NCBI GenBank assembly: GCA_039111535.1
Contig: JBCCIM010000046.1
Span: 1-35,053, forward strand
Direction: 5' to 3'
Length of the DNA: 35,053 bases
From: Bacteroidota bacterium
GTDB taxonomy: Bacteria > Bacteroidota > Rhodothermia > Rhodothermales > JAHQVL01
The position numbers were made by a program, and so were the translations under genes. Below the pieces are notes generated by a model that did no database searches, was not told where the DNA came from, and worked only from the letters and a program-made list of their open reading frames with translations. Shown here piece after piece: positions 8,307-16,254 of the stretch; the stretch's first letter is position 1; every line of letters starts with the position of its first letter.

Positions 8307-9626
8307 TTAGATATACTGGTTGAGAATGTTTTCGTAGAGCTCCTGCCGGCCGCTTGTCATGGCAGGCTCTCCGTTTGCTGTTGCCAATTTATGCAGATCC
8401 TCCAACGACAGGGTTCCTGATTCAAAGGCCTTGCCGTTGCCTGCATCGAAGCTGGCATACCGGTCTGCCCGCATGCCTTCCACAGGTGATTCCTGTATGA
8501 TCGCGTCTGCAATGAGCAAGGCGCGTGCAAAAATATCCATACCGCCAATGTGGGCGTAGAACAGGTCGATCAGATCTGTTGAGTTGCGTCGGGTTTTAGC
8601 ATCAAAATTGACTCCGCCGCCTTGCATACCGCCGGCACGGAGAAATACCAGCATGGCTTCCGTCAGGTCATAGATGTTGTTCGGAAACTGGTCTGTATCC
8701 CATCCATTCTGATGATCGCCCCGGTTGGCATCGATGCTACCCAGCATGCCGGCAGCAGCCGCCACCTGCAATTCGTGTTGGAAGGTGTGTCCGGATAGCG
8801 TGGCGTGGTTCACTTCGACATTAAGCTTGAAGTCTTTCTCCAGGCCGTAATTGAGCAAGAAGCCAATGACCGTTGCTGAGTCGTAGTCATACTGGTGCTT
8901 GCTTGGCTCACAGGGTTTGGGCTCAATAAAAAAGGTCCCTTTGAATCCCTGGCTGCGCGCGTAGTCTTTTGCTATGTGGAGGAAGCGGGCCAGATGGTCT
9001 TGTTCGCGTTTCAGGTCTGTATTGAGTAACGACATGTAACCTTCCCGGCCGCCCCAGAAGACGTAGTTTTCTCCATTGAGTTTGAGCGTGGCATCCAGCG
9101 CCTGTTTGACCTGGCCGGCAGCATAGCTCAGTACATTGAAGTCGGGATTGGTTGCAGCACCGTTCATGTAGCGTGGATTGCTAAAGAGATTAGCAGTGCC
9201 CCACAACACTTTGATACGGCTATCCTTCATGTGCTGGAGCGCATGGTCGGTAATGGCTTGCAGTCTTTGTTCAGATTCTGCCAGGTTGGCCCCTTCATCT
9301 ACCAGGTCATAATCGTGAAAGCAGTAGTATTCGAGGCCAAGTTTGGACATGAATTCAAAAGCTGCATCCATTTTGTGTTTAGCGCGACTCACCGCATCCG
9401 CATCGGCGTCCCAGGGGAATGTTATTGTGCCGGGGCCAAACGGATCGCCGCCTACATTGCAGAATGAATGCCAGTACGCGCACGCAAACTTGAAATGTTC
9501 GCGCAGCGTTTTTCCAGCAACTTTACGGTTGGGATCATAATACCTGAAAGCCAATGGGTTGGTGGATTTTGGGCCTTCAAATGGGATTTTACTGATATCG
9601 GGGAAATACTGTTGGGGTGAGGGCAT
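8307..9626 (-). CDS. xylA: Xylose isomerase (class II)
   Basis: 439 residues, the usual class II length. It interconverts D-xylose and D-xylulose using two divalent metals in a TIM barrel. All key residues fall at a constant +3 offset from the E. coli enzyme: H104 and D107 (CFHDYDLVD), E235 (IEPKP), E271 and H274 ([11 protein letters not shown]), D299 (SIDANRGD), D310 and D312 (GWDTDQFP), and D342 (VNFDAK). The start ATG at 9626 gives the conserved opening [13 protein letters not shown]. No xylulokinase is in the window, so the next step must be encoded elsewhere. An AT-rich palindrome lies 35-65 bases upstream, and the LacI-type regulator gene is next upstream on the same strand, suggesting sugar-responsive control. 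Confidence 0.98.
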   Translation of the reverse strand: MPSPQQYFPDISKIPFEGPKSTNPLAFRYYDPNRKVAGKTLREHFKFACAYWHSFCNVGGDPFGPGTITFPWDADADAVSRAKHKMDAAFEFMSKLGLEYYCFHDYDLVDEGANLAESEQRLQAITDHALQHMKDSRIKVLWGTANLFSNPRYMNGAATNPDFNVLSYAAGQVKQALDATLKLNGENYVFWGGREGYMSLLNTDLKREQDHLARFLHIAKDYARSQGFKGTFFIEPKPCEPSKHQYDYDSATVIGFLLNYGLEKDFKLNVEVNHATLSGHTFQHELQVAAAAGMLGSIDANRGDHQNGWDTDQFPNNIYDLTEAMLVFLRAGGMQGGGVNFDAKTRRNSTDLIDLFYAHIGGMDIFARALLIADAIIQESPVEGMRADRYASFDAGNGKAFESGTLSLEDLHKLATANGEPAMTSGRQELYENILNQYI

Positions 9627-9660
9627 AGCGCTACTGGCAGTTAAGTTGTCGGCAAGGGTA

Positions 9661-9691
9661 GTAAATAATATTATTTATAATAATTATTTAC
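9661..9691. promoter_or_regulatory. AT-rich palindrome upstream of xylA, candidate regulator site
   Basis: GTAAATAAT (9661-9669) and ATTATTTAC (9683-9691) form a perfect 9-base inverted repeat with 13 bases between. A second pair, TTTACA and TGTAAA, flanks the CG step near 9688-9705. The position, 35-65 bases before the xylA start, suits an operator or promoter. Assigning it to the adjacent LacI-type protein is inference. LacI-type sites usually have a central CG, which the second pair contains and the first does not. Confidence 0.4.
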
Positions 9692-9756
9692 ACGTTTTAT
9701 GTAAAAAAATTGCAATTTGGAAAAAGGGCGATTTTCTAAGACGTGTTGGATGGGTG

Positions 9757-10767
9757 CTAGGAAGATTCTCGAATAGAAAGAGAAACAGGTACGACGCTGA
9801 CAAGGCCCTGGTGGTCTGTGCCTGTGCTCCGAATTTTTTCGCCAATCATATTTAGCGCATTTTGACCCAGTTGCGTGTAATTGGTGGTCACCGAAGAGAT
9901 AGAAGGGAAGTGGTAGTCGCAAATGGGCAAGTCATCATACCCAACCAGTGCAACGGTTTCAGGTATTTTTACGCCGGCCCGCCGTGCAGCCTCCATAAAT
10001 CCGAGGCACATGATGTCGTTGATGAGGAAAATAGCCCGAGGCTTCTGTTCAAGCTGGCTGTATTGTTTATACGCTTCCTGACCAGATTCAAAGGTGTAAT
10101 TGCCTTCAAATTGCCAGATCAGGTTCATGTCTGAGTGGTGCTGGATGTAGTCGGTATAGCCGCTTTTGCGGAGCAGAGATTCGTTGCGGCGCGTATCACC
10201 AATGACAACACCCAGGTCTTTGTAGCCGCGCGCATGAAAGTGCTTGGCAACAAGGTTGCCACCCCGATACGAATCAAATGAAACGGTATCCATGACCGGG
10301 TGGAAAATGGTGGCTGCGGAGATCACGATGAAGTGCCGGGGGAGCTTGGCGAGAATTGCCCGGTAATCAGCTTCATTGAGCATCGGGAGGAAGAGAATGG
10401 CAGCGTCGTAGCTTTTGCCGGCCAACTCATGCAACAGATCGATCAGCATTTCGACATCTGGTGCCGCGTCGATAAGCGTTAACTGTGTGTTGTTTTGCCT
10501 GGCAGCCCTGCTGAACCCATCAAAAAAGGAAGAATAGAATTCGCCTATGTGCGTCGAGGCTATTAGCGCAACAAACAGGCTGCTGTTTCTTTTCCTTGCT
10601 GCATCAAAAACGGACGAGGAATAAATGGGGTAATTCAGGCTTTGTGCGGCCTCTATAATCATCTCCACATTTTGCGAGTTACGCTTGGCTTTGCCGCGCA
10701 ATACCCTAGAAACGGTAGAGACAGACAAGCCGGTGGTGTCAGCTATGTCCTTTAAGGTGGGTTTCAT
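9757..10767 (-). CDS. LacI/GalR family transcriptional regulator
   Basis: 336 residues, normal family length. Residues 4-23 (TLKDIADTTGLSVSTVSRVL) are the helix-turn-helix, followed by a hinge helix region and a periplasmic-binding-protein-like effector domain (residues about 62-336). That domain has the usual features SFDSYRGGNLVAKHF, IFLINDIMCLGFMEAAR and VALVGYDDLPICDYHFPSISSV. Proteins of this family bind palindromic operators as dimers and respond to a sugar or sugar phosphate. It sits directly upstream of xylA on the same strand (130 bases) and is divergent from the epimerase-like gene, so either could be its target. The start ATG 10767 places the helix-turn-helix at the expected position. 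The effector cannot be read from the sequence, but a pentose is likely by context. Confidence 0.95.
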   Translation of the reverse strand: MKPTLKDIADTTGLSVSTVSRVLRGKAKRNSQNVEMIIEAAQSLNYPIYSSSVFDAARKRNSSLFVALIASTHIGEFYSSFFDGFSRAARQNNTQLTLIDAAPDVEMLIDLLHELAGKSYDAAILFLPMLNEADYRAILAKLPRHFIVISAATIFHPVMDTVSFDSYRGGNLVAKHFHARGYKDLGVVIGDTRRNESLLRKSGYTDYIQHHSDMNLIWQFEGNYTFESGQEAYKQYSQLEQKPRAIFLINDIMCLGFMEAARRAGVKIPETVALVGYDDLPICDYHFPSISSVTTNYTQLGQNALNMIGEKIRSTGTDHQGLVSVVPVSLSIRESS

Positions 10768-10806
10768 ATATACTTGGTAGGTAGCTCCCTATTGATCTAC
10801 TCAAAC

Positions 10807-10821
10807 TAAGAAAAATTCTTA
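10807..10821. promoter_or_regulatory. Short inverted repeat in the divergent regulator/epimerase intergenic region
   Basis: TAAGAA-AAA-TTCTTA is a perfect 6-base inverted repeat in the 174-base gap between the divergent LacI-type and epimerase-like genes. It could be an autoregulatory site, but it is short and AT-only around its centre, so support is weak. Confidence 0.25.
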
Positions 10822-10941
10822 AGTAAAAGATAGTCTACCCTAAAACATGTGATAATAAGTGTGGCGGCGGCGTATATTTTTGTCTTCCTGCGTCGCTAAA
10901 AAACTGCTGAATTACATGGCCACAAACGCAAGCGCTAGAAC

Positions 10942-11808
10942 ATGAAGCTTGGCATCAATACGTTCCTTTTTTGCTCGCCTTTTGCGAACCCAAACCTGTC
11001 TCTTTTACCCGTTTTTGCTGAATGGGGCTTTGACTGTGCTGAGATTGCAATAGAAGATCCCGGACTTGTTGACGGTGATACGATCAACGGTGCTTTTAAA
11101 CGAAGTGGCCTATCACACCTGATTACCTGTGGTGCCTATGGCCCCGGACGAGATTTGCGGGGGAGCCAGGCAGATCAGGAGGCTGCGGTGTCTTACACAA
11201 CACGGGTCCTTGATATGATGCCGGCCTACGGCTCAACCCTGTACTGTGGTCCGCTTTACTCTGCTGTTGGCCGAGCCGAGGCGTATACCGAATCAGAGAA
11301 AGCATTGCAACGTGAGCTGGTTGCCTTGCATCTATACAAACTGGCCAGTTATGCAGCCGACCGCGATATTACGATCGCGATGGAAGTACTCAATCGTTTT
11401 GAAACAGACTTCCTGAATACGGCTGCACAAGCCGTTGAAATGGTTGAACAGGTTAATCACCCGAATTTGGGCATCCACCTCGATACGTTCCACATGAACA
11501 TGGAAGAACGCAGCTTTACAGAAGCAATTCATACAGCCGGAAAACATCTTGCGCACCTGCATGCAAGCGCCAACCACCGTGGTGCGCCCGGGCAGGGTAC
11601 CATTCCCTGGGAAGCTGTTCGGGATGCGCTGACTGAAATTGGTTATGCCGGCGATGTGGTCATCGAGTCATTTTCTACGCGAATCGAAACCATCGCCCGC
11701 GCCTGCTGCGTCTGGCGCGACCCCGGAGATCCGGAAACCATCGCACGAGAAGGCCTTGCGTACCTTCGGGAGGTTTTTGAATATCGAACACCGAACAAGC
11801 AACGCTGA
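10942..11808 (+). CDS. Sugar isomerase/epimerase TIM barrel, D-tagatose 3-epimerase (D-allulose epimerase)-like
   Basis: 288 residues with the AP-endonuclease-2-like barrel. The metal ligands sit at a constant -4 offset from Pseudomonas cichorii D-tagatose 3-epimerase: E148 (MEVLNRFET), D181 (HLDTFHMN), H207 (LAHLHASANHRG) and E242 (VIESF). The substrate contacts H184 and R213 are also present. Known members epimerise ketohexoses at C3 with Mn or Co, and related proteins act on other keto-sugars, so the exact substrate is open. Start ATG 10942 (MKLGINTF) is typical of the family. It is divergent from the LacI-type regulator and close to xylose genes, which fits a role in sugar interconversion. 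It ends 26 bases from the converging sialidase-like gene with no room for a large terminator. Confidence 0.9.
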   Translation: MKLGINTFLFCSPFANPNLSLLPVFAEWGFDCAEIAIEDPGLVDGDTINGAFKRSGLSHLITCGAYGPGRDLRGSQADQEAAVSYTTRVLDMMPAYGSTLYCGPLYSAVGRAEAYTESEKALQRELVALHLYKLASYAADRDITIAMEVLNRFETDFLNTAAQAVEMVEQVNHPNLGIHLDTFHMNMEERSFTEAIHTAGKHLAHLHASANHRGAPGQGTIPWEAVRDALTEIGYAGDVVIESFSTRIETIARACCVWRDPGDPETIAREGLAYLREVFEYRTPNKQR

Positions 11809-11834
11809 ATGTCGAAGGGAAATCCAATCACTCC

Positions 11835-13121
11835 TCACTCCTCAGCCAACCGATCCAACTCTTCAGCCGTAAACCGCACGCTCAAAATGTATGGCGCTTC
11901 GTCTGGTGTCCAGTGGCCGTAGGTGGTGGCTACCACGGTGCCATCTGGCAAGAGCTCAAGCGCGGGATAGGCGCAATCTGATCCTCGATGGTTGTCTTTC
12001 AATCGAACGCGATACTGGCCTTCATTGCCGGAAACCAGGTCTTCATACGTGCCAACCCAGCCTACCCAATCGCCGGCAGTAGGACTCACTGGACCCGCCT
12101 GCTCATACAGTATGTTTTCATCACAATCGGGGCACTGGCTTTTGAGTTGCCTGAATCTGGATACCCCCGGTGCATTATCGCGGAAAGAAATGAAGAGCCG
12201 GCCATCTGGCAGGTAAAGGGCTTGATGGCGGTCACCCGTTAAAGCGTTCGGGAGTTGGCGCGGGGTGGTCCAGGTTTTCCCTTCATCGTTCGAAAACATA
12301 ATGTGGCTATTCATGCGTCGCGAGTTTTCGCGTAGCAAAATGGCGAGTTGTTTGCCGTCGGGCGATCGCACAATGCCCGGCTCGCAAAGGTGAATCACGC
12401 GCGATTCAAACATGGCTTCAGGATGGCTCCAGGTGAGGCCGCCGTCGTACGAGAAGGTTTTGAATAAGGTGAAGTTTGCAAGGTTGTTGGTAGAGCGCGC
12501 AGGTTCGCTGGCGCCGCGGCCCTGGTGGGTAAAGAAGCGGCCATCGTCGTGAAAGAGGGCCATGTAATGTCCTTTGCCCGTGCGCAATGGCACAAGGTCA
12601 CCCATCACAACAATGCCACCCCAGTCGCCCACGATGTTAAGCTCCGACCACTGCTCACCCATGTCTTCTGAAACAGCCATCCGTGCAGGGTAGAGGCCGG
12701 AGAACATGATGAGGCGGTTGTTGCCGGCAGCGTCTTCAACAGGATGTAGTGTTGGCACCTCGAGGGAAGAAGCCCAACTGGCCGGCACAGGGAGTCGCTC
12801 ACTCCAGGTCATGCCGCCATCATTACTCCGTTTCATCACAATGCCACCACGCCCGTGGCCCTTTGGATATACGGCGTACATGGTTTTACCGTCTTCAAGC
12901 AACACGGTAGTGGGGTGCCCTAGGTACTGGCCGGCTTCCCGGTCAACCACAACCTGCCGGTGCGTATCACCATCCAGGTCGATTAAGGGCAGGCTGTAGT
13001 AGTTGGTGGAAAAGCCGGCGAGATCGATACCGCCATTTGATACAGCTTGTGCTTGCGCTTGCGGGATAAGCAGCACGATAAGAAGTATGCTAGCTACTGT
13101 GCTAGCTACACGATTGGTCAT
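11835..13121 (-). CDS. Secreted sialidase/neuraminidase-like (BNR/Asp-box) protein
   Basis: 428 residues from ATG 13121. The frame extends to 13340, but only into the GMC gene and with poor protein character. The chosen start gives a clear signal peptide (MTNRVASTVASILLIVLLIP, cleavage after AQA). The mature part is a six-bladed propeller with Asp-box motifs SNDGGMTW, SEDMGEQW, SYDGGLTW and SNDEGKTW. It also has an RDN-type loop (FISFRDNAPG) and CEPGIVRSPDGKQLAILLRENSRR, which supplies Arg/Glu residues of the exo-sialidase type. Known relatives hydrolyse sialic acids or act on other glycans, and many environmental BNR proteins are not true sialidases. It is the third gene of a minus-strand set after the GMC pair (65-base gap). 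Confidence 0.8.
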   Translation of the reverse strand: MTNRVASTVASILLIVLLIPQAQAQAVSNGGIDLAGFSTNYYSLPLIDLDGDTHRQVVVDREAGQYLGHPTTVLLEDGKTMYAVYPKGHGRGGIVMKRSNDGGMTWSERLPVPASWASSLEVPTLHPVEDAAGNNRLIMFSGLYPARMAVSEDMGEQWSELNIVGDWGGIVVMGDLVPLRTGKGHYMALFHDDGRFFTHQGRGASEPARSTNNLANFTLFKTFSYDGGLTWSHPEAMFESRVIHLCEPGIVRSPDGKQLAILLRENSRRMNSHIMFSNDEGKTWTTPRQLPNALTGDRHQALYLPDGRLFISFRDNAPGVSRFRQLKSQCPDCDENILYEQAGPVSPTAGDWVGWVGTYEDLVSGNEGQYRVRLKDNHRGSDCAYPALELLPDGTVVATTYGHWTPDEAPYILSVRFTAEELDRLAEE

Positions 13122-13186
13122 GAGCGTGGGGGATAGGCGGCTGGTACCAAAGCATAATACCGGCCACCGTCCCGCAACGCAAGTTG

Positions 13187-14893
13187 TTATAGTTCGCCGC
13201 GCTTCATGGATTCGACTGCATAGTCGCAAGCGCGGGCAGTGAGGGCCATATAGGTAATGGAAGGGTTCTGACACGCAGACGAGGTCATGCAGGCACCGTC
13301 GGTGACAAACAGGTTCGGGACATCGTGCGCCTGATTCCATCCATTTAGCACAGAGTCTTTCGGATCGCGTCCCATACGCGCCGTACCCATTTCGTGGATG
13401 GCATCGCCCGGTACCGTCCGACTAATGGCATCGTAGGTTGAGATATCCGTTGCGCCGGCAGCTTCTAACATTTCACCCGCAGAATCTTTCATGTCTTTCC
13501 GCATCGCCAATTCATTTTCGCCGAACGCCGCGCTCACATGCAGAAGCGGAATACCCCATTGATCCGTTTTTTCGCTGTCGAGGTATACATGGTTATCATA
13601 ATTTGGCAGCATCTCACCAAATGCATTGATGGACATACGCCATGGTCCCGGCGTGCGCAATTTTTCTTTGAGCTCAGCGCCCATGCCCAATTCGCTGCTA
13701 CCGCGCCCCCAGCCAATTCTGCTTGCCCCGCCGCCATAATGGAAGCCGCGGATGTAATCATCACGGTCTGTATCACCGCCAACATTTCTGAACCTTGGGA
13801 TGTACGTAGGAGCCGGCCGGTTGCCAATGTAGTACTTGTCTTCCATGCCAGGTAAAATTCCTGAACCGCCGACACGGAAATGGTGATCCATCAAATAGTG
13901 GCCCAGGGTACCGCTCGAGTTGGCAAGACCATCAGGGAAGCGTGGGCTCTTGGAATTCAACAAGATCTGTGTGCTGCCTAATGCTGAGGCGCACAGGAAG
14001 ACTACTTTACTGTAGAATTCGATCATCTCTTTTGAATGATGATCTATGACGCGGACACCAACAGCGCGGTCCGTTTGTTCGTCAAAAATAACGCTATGCA
14101 CAACACTGTCGGGACGCAGTGTCAGGTTGCCTGTTGCCTGTGCTGCCGGCAACGTTGTGCTTTGGGTGCTGAAGTAAGAACCCGTCAAGCACCCACGCGG
14201 ACAGTTGCCGCAATAGTGACAGGCAGGCCGTCCGTTTAAGGCTTCTGTCAGAATGGCCATTGGGAAGATGGTCATTGTGCGACCGGGAAAACTGTCCTCA
14301 ATACACTTGCGGAAGTATTTCTCACCGGCATTCAACTCCATGGGTTTTTGAAAAACGCCGTCTTTGATCGCCCGGCTTTTCATCGGCTCACCGTTTACCC
14401 CGATGAAACGTTCTACATAGTCGTACCAGGGCGCAATGTCGTCATAGCGGATGGGCCAGTCGATTCCCATGCCATCTTTTGCCGGCGCTTCAAAATCCAT
14501 TGGACTCCAGCGCGGCACTCCGCGGCCCCAGATCAGCGAACGCCCACCTACCTGGTCGCCGCGTACCCAGATAAAGGGTTTGTCTTCTACGTAAGGCTGC
14601 TCTGAATCTTTTACGTGGAAATGTTTGGTTGCTTCGCTGATTGCCCCGCTTCGGTACTGGACTGGGTAGACGTTTTCTATCTCGTCTGGTGTCATCCGGC
14701 CGCGGTTTGGGAGTTCCCAGACACGCTTGCTCTGCGTGGGATAGTCGCCGTGTTCTTGTGCACGGCCCCGTTCGAGTAACAGCGTTTTTAATCCTTTTTC
14801 GGTCAGTTCTTTGGCAGCCCAGCCGCCGGAGACGCCAGAGCCTACTACAATAGCGTCGTACGTTTCTTTCTTGATAATGGAGAAGCCCTTCAT
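13187..14893 (-). CDS. GMC family FAD-dependent oxidoreductase (gluconate 2-dehydrogenase large-subunit type)
   Basis: 568 residues. The FAD-binding Rossmann motif is at residues 16-30 (VVGSGVSGGWAAKEL), with the acidic end of strand 2 at LLLERG. The central Cys-rich segment CHYCGNCPRGC and the C-terminal GMC signature IHEMGTARMG with QNPSITYMALTARACDYA (catalytic His and Asn) are present. Such proteins oxidise sugars or sugar acids in the periplasm when paired with a small Tat-exported subunit and a cytochrome c. No export signal is seen here; co-export with the small subunit, whose gene lies 88 bases upstream, is the family's usual route. No cytochrome gene is present nearby. The start ATG 14893 (MKGFSIIKKETYDAIVVG) gives the family's normal spacing to the FAD motif. 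Confidence 0.93.
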   Translation of the reverse strand: MKGFSIIKKETYDAIVVGSGVSGGWAAKELTEKGLKTLLLERGRAQEHGDYPTQSKRVWELPNRGRMTPDEIENVYPVQYRSGAISEATKHFHVKDSEQPYVEDKPFIWVRGDQVGGRSLIWGRGVPRWSPMDFEAPAKDGMGIDWPIRYDDIAPWYDYVERFIGVNGEPMKSRAIKDGVFQKPMELNAGEKYFRKCIEDSFPGRTMTIFPMAILTEALNGRPACHYCGNCPRGCLTGSYFSTQSTTLPAAQATGNLTLRPDSVVHSVIFDEQTDRAVGVRVIDHHSKEMIEFYSKVVFLCASALGSTQILLNSKSPRFPDGLANSSGTLGHYLMDHHFRVGGSGILPGMEDKYYIGNRPAPTYIPRFRNVGGDTDRDDYIRGFHYGGGASRIGWGRGSSELGMGAELKEKLRTPGPWRMSINAFGEMLPNYDNHVYLDSEKTDQWGIPLLHVSAAFGENELAMRKDMKDSAGEMLEAAGATDISTYDAISRTVPGDAIHEMGTARMGRDPKDSVLNGWNQAHDVPNLFVTDGACMTSSACQNPSITYMALTARACDYAVESMKRGEL

Positions 14894-14981
14894 GCTGCAA
14901 TAAGGTTATCGGTGAGATTTCTGGCCGGGCTGTATCCGGCACACTGATCGTTGGGGTGGTGGTTGGCCTACGTTCGCTTCG

Positions 14982-15578
14982 TCAGGACCAGGCGCGTCCA
15001 ATTTCTTCAAACGGAACGTCACCGCGGTATTGGCCGCTCGGGTTGACAGACAGTTCTTGCGTAGCGCCAACTTCCGACGTGTAAAAGCCGGAGACCGTAA
15101 GTATTTTCAGCCGGCGGAAAAAGGCCTTGCTGTTTTCAACGCCTGCCTGTGCATGGGCGGCGCGTTCGTTGTCACTTTTTTCTTCCTCGTCAAGGAATGC
15201 AGCACGATCGAGCGTATTCAACAAGGCAAACTGCTGACCATGGTCACACTTTATAAAGCCTTTTCCATATTGCTCTTCAGCCCATGCATCCACGCTGGCA
15301 AGCCCATCCAGAAAAGCCTTTTGTTCTTCAGCATCATAAAATGTTGTCAGCATGGCATCGATGTAAGCGCCAACCTGCGCGGTTTTTGCGCCCGGCGTGT
15401 CCGTTTCCGGGATGATATGCTCGCTCATCACTTCCAACACATTGAACTGCGATGATGACAAGGTTTTTAGTGGGCCATCGGTGGGTTGGCAGCCACTCAG
15501 GATGCCGGCCATCGTTGGGCCGGTAATCGCAACGCCGACAACGGCGGAGATTCGTTTCACGGCAGCTCTTCTATCCAT
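14982..15578 (-). CDS. Gluconate 2-dehydrogenase subunit 3 family lipoprotein
   Basis: 198 residues. The N-terminus MDRRAAVKRISAVVGVAITG has an arginine pair and a hydrophobic stretch, followed by a lipobox-like ILSGC at about residue 30, so it is a likely Tat-exported lipoprotein. The body (SSSQFNVLEVMSEHIIPETDTPGAKTAQVGAYIDAML) is typical of the subunit-3 family, where the conserved IIP-TDTPGA segment is diagnostic. The family partners GMC flavoproteins, probably carrying them across the inner membrane. It is the first gene of the minus-strand set ahead of the GMC gene. The start ATG 15578 is set by the signal sequence. 15579-15745 upstream has no gene and would hold its promoter back-to-back with that of the BlaI-type operon. 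Confidence 0.92.
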   Translation of the reverse strand: MDRRAAVKRISAVVGVAITGPTMAGILSGCQPTDGPLKTLSSSQFNVLEVMSEHIIPETDTPGAKTAQVGAYIDAMLTTFYDAEEQKAFLDGLASVDAWAEEQYGKGFIKCDHGQQFALLNTLDRAAFLDEEEKSDNERAAHAQAGVENSKAFFRRLKILTVSGFYTSEVGATQELSVNPSGQYRGDVPFEEIGRAWS

Positions 15579-15745
15579 AGCTCGCTCGGTGTGATTGGTA
15601 GTTGACGGAGGAATTAATTGGTGGTGGCCTAAGATACTATCTCGGGCAGGTTATTGGCAATACAGTAACCAGGAAGGCAAAAATATTCGCCGGGTAAACC
15701 GCCTTTTTAGCCTTGCTTGGACTGATTTAGCGACCGGTTAAAATT

Positions 15746-15765
15746 AATGCTAGAAAAATAGCATT
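15746..15765. promoter_or_regulatory. Operator 1 (BlaI/MecI-type) upstream of the repressor gene
   Basis: AATGCTA (15746-15752) and TAGCATT (15759-15765) are perfect 7-base arms around six bases, ending five bases before the -35 hexamer. The TGCTA...TAGCA core is shared with operator 2 and recalls the dyad sites of BlaI/MecI repressors. Confidence 0.75.
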
Positions 15766-15770
15766 TTTTC

Positions 15771-15799
15771 TTGACATGCCTGCATCTTTCCTTTATGTT
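15771..15799 (+). promoter_or_regulatory. Sigma-70-like promoter of the BlaI/M56 operon
   Basis: TTGACA (15771-15776), 17 bases, then TATGTT (15794-15799). This places the start of transcription near 15806, just before operator 2. The -35 is perfect and the spacing ideal; the -10 has two mismatches to TATAAT. It is bracketed by the two operators, which predicts strong autorepression. Confidence 0.65.
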
Positions 15800-15809
15800 T
15801 ACCCGTAGG

Positions 15810-15825
15810 TGCTAGTATTCTAGCA
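15810..15825. promoter_or_regulatory. Operator 2 (BlaI/MecI-type) over the predicted transcription start
   Basis: TGCTAG-TATT-CTAGCA is a perfect 6-base inverted repeat lying about 4-20 bases past the predicted start site. It has the same TGCTA/TAGCA half-sites as operator 1, about 62 bases centre to centre from it. Confidence 0.75.
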
Positions 15826-15859
15826 TTTACAACAGGCATCTTTAACCTGGAACGTAACG

Positions 15860-16252
15860 ATGAAAGACAAAAACTCTCCCATGGATCTGGGGGCCCGTGA
15901 GCGTCAAATCATGACCTTTATTTACCGTAAGGGGGCAGCGACAGCTGCTGAGGTCATGGAAGGCATTGCAAATCCGCCCAGCTATTCCGGCGTCCGGGCC
16001 ATGTTGCGCATCCTGGAGGAGAAGGGACACCTCAAGCATCACAAAGAAGGGGCGCGGTATGTGTATTCGCCGACCATTACGTCTGCTGAGGCCGGCCGTT
16101 CTGCGATTGATTATATGATCCAGGCTTTTTTTAGCGGCTCTGCTGAACGGGCCGTAGCTGCATTGCTCGATCACAAAGGGGATGAGCTTTCGGAAACCGA
16201 TCTCAACCGCCTCTCTTCCATGATTGAACGCGCCAAACAACAGGAGGACTAA
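15860..16252 (+). CDS. BlaI/MecI/CopY family transcriptional repressor
   Basis: 130 residues. Residues 10-75 form the winged helix (LGARERQIMTFIYRKGAATAAEVMEGI...YSGVRAMLRILEEKGHLKHHKEGARYVYSP), diagnostic for this family. The remaining helices (SAIDYMIQAFFSGSAERAVAALLDH...LSETDLNRLSSMIERAKQQ) are the dimerisation region. The family represses its own operon and is inactivated when the partner M56 protease signals, classically by cleavage of the repressor. Two TGCTA/TAGCA dyads flank its promoter. The gene ends two bases before the M56 gene starts, so the two are translated from one mRNA. Start ATG 15860 has a weak GGAA about 10 bases upstream. Confidence 0.96.
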   Translation: MKDKNSPMDLGARERQIMTFIYRKGAATAAEVMEGIANPPSYSGVRAMLRILEEKGHLKHHKEGARYVYSPTITSAEAGRSAIDYMIQAFFSGSAERAVAALLDHKGDELSETDLNRLSSMIERAKQQED

Positions 16253-16254
16253 CC

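Noticed and set aside
13122-13340. N-terminal extension of the sialidase-like frame
   Set aside because: It overlaps the end of the GMC gene, is Cys/Arg-rich noise, and would bury the clear signal peptide that begins at 13121.
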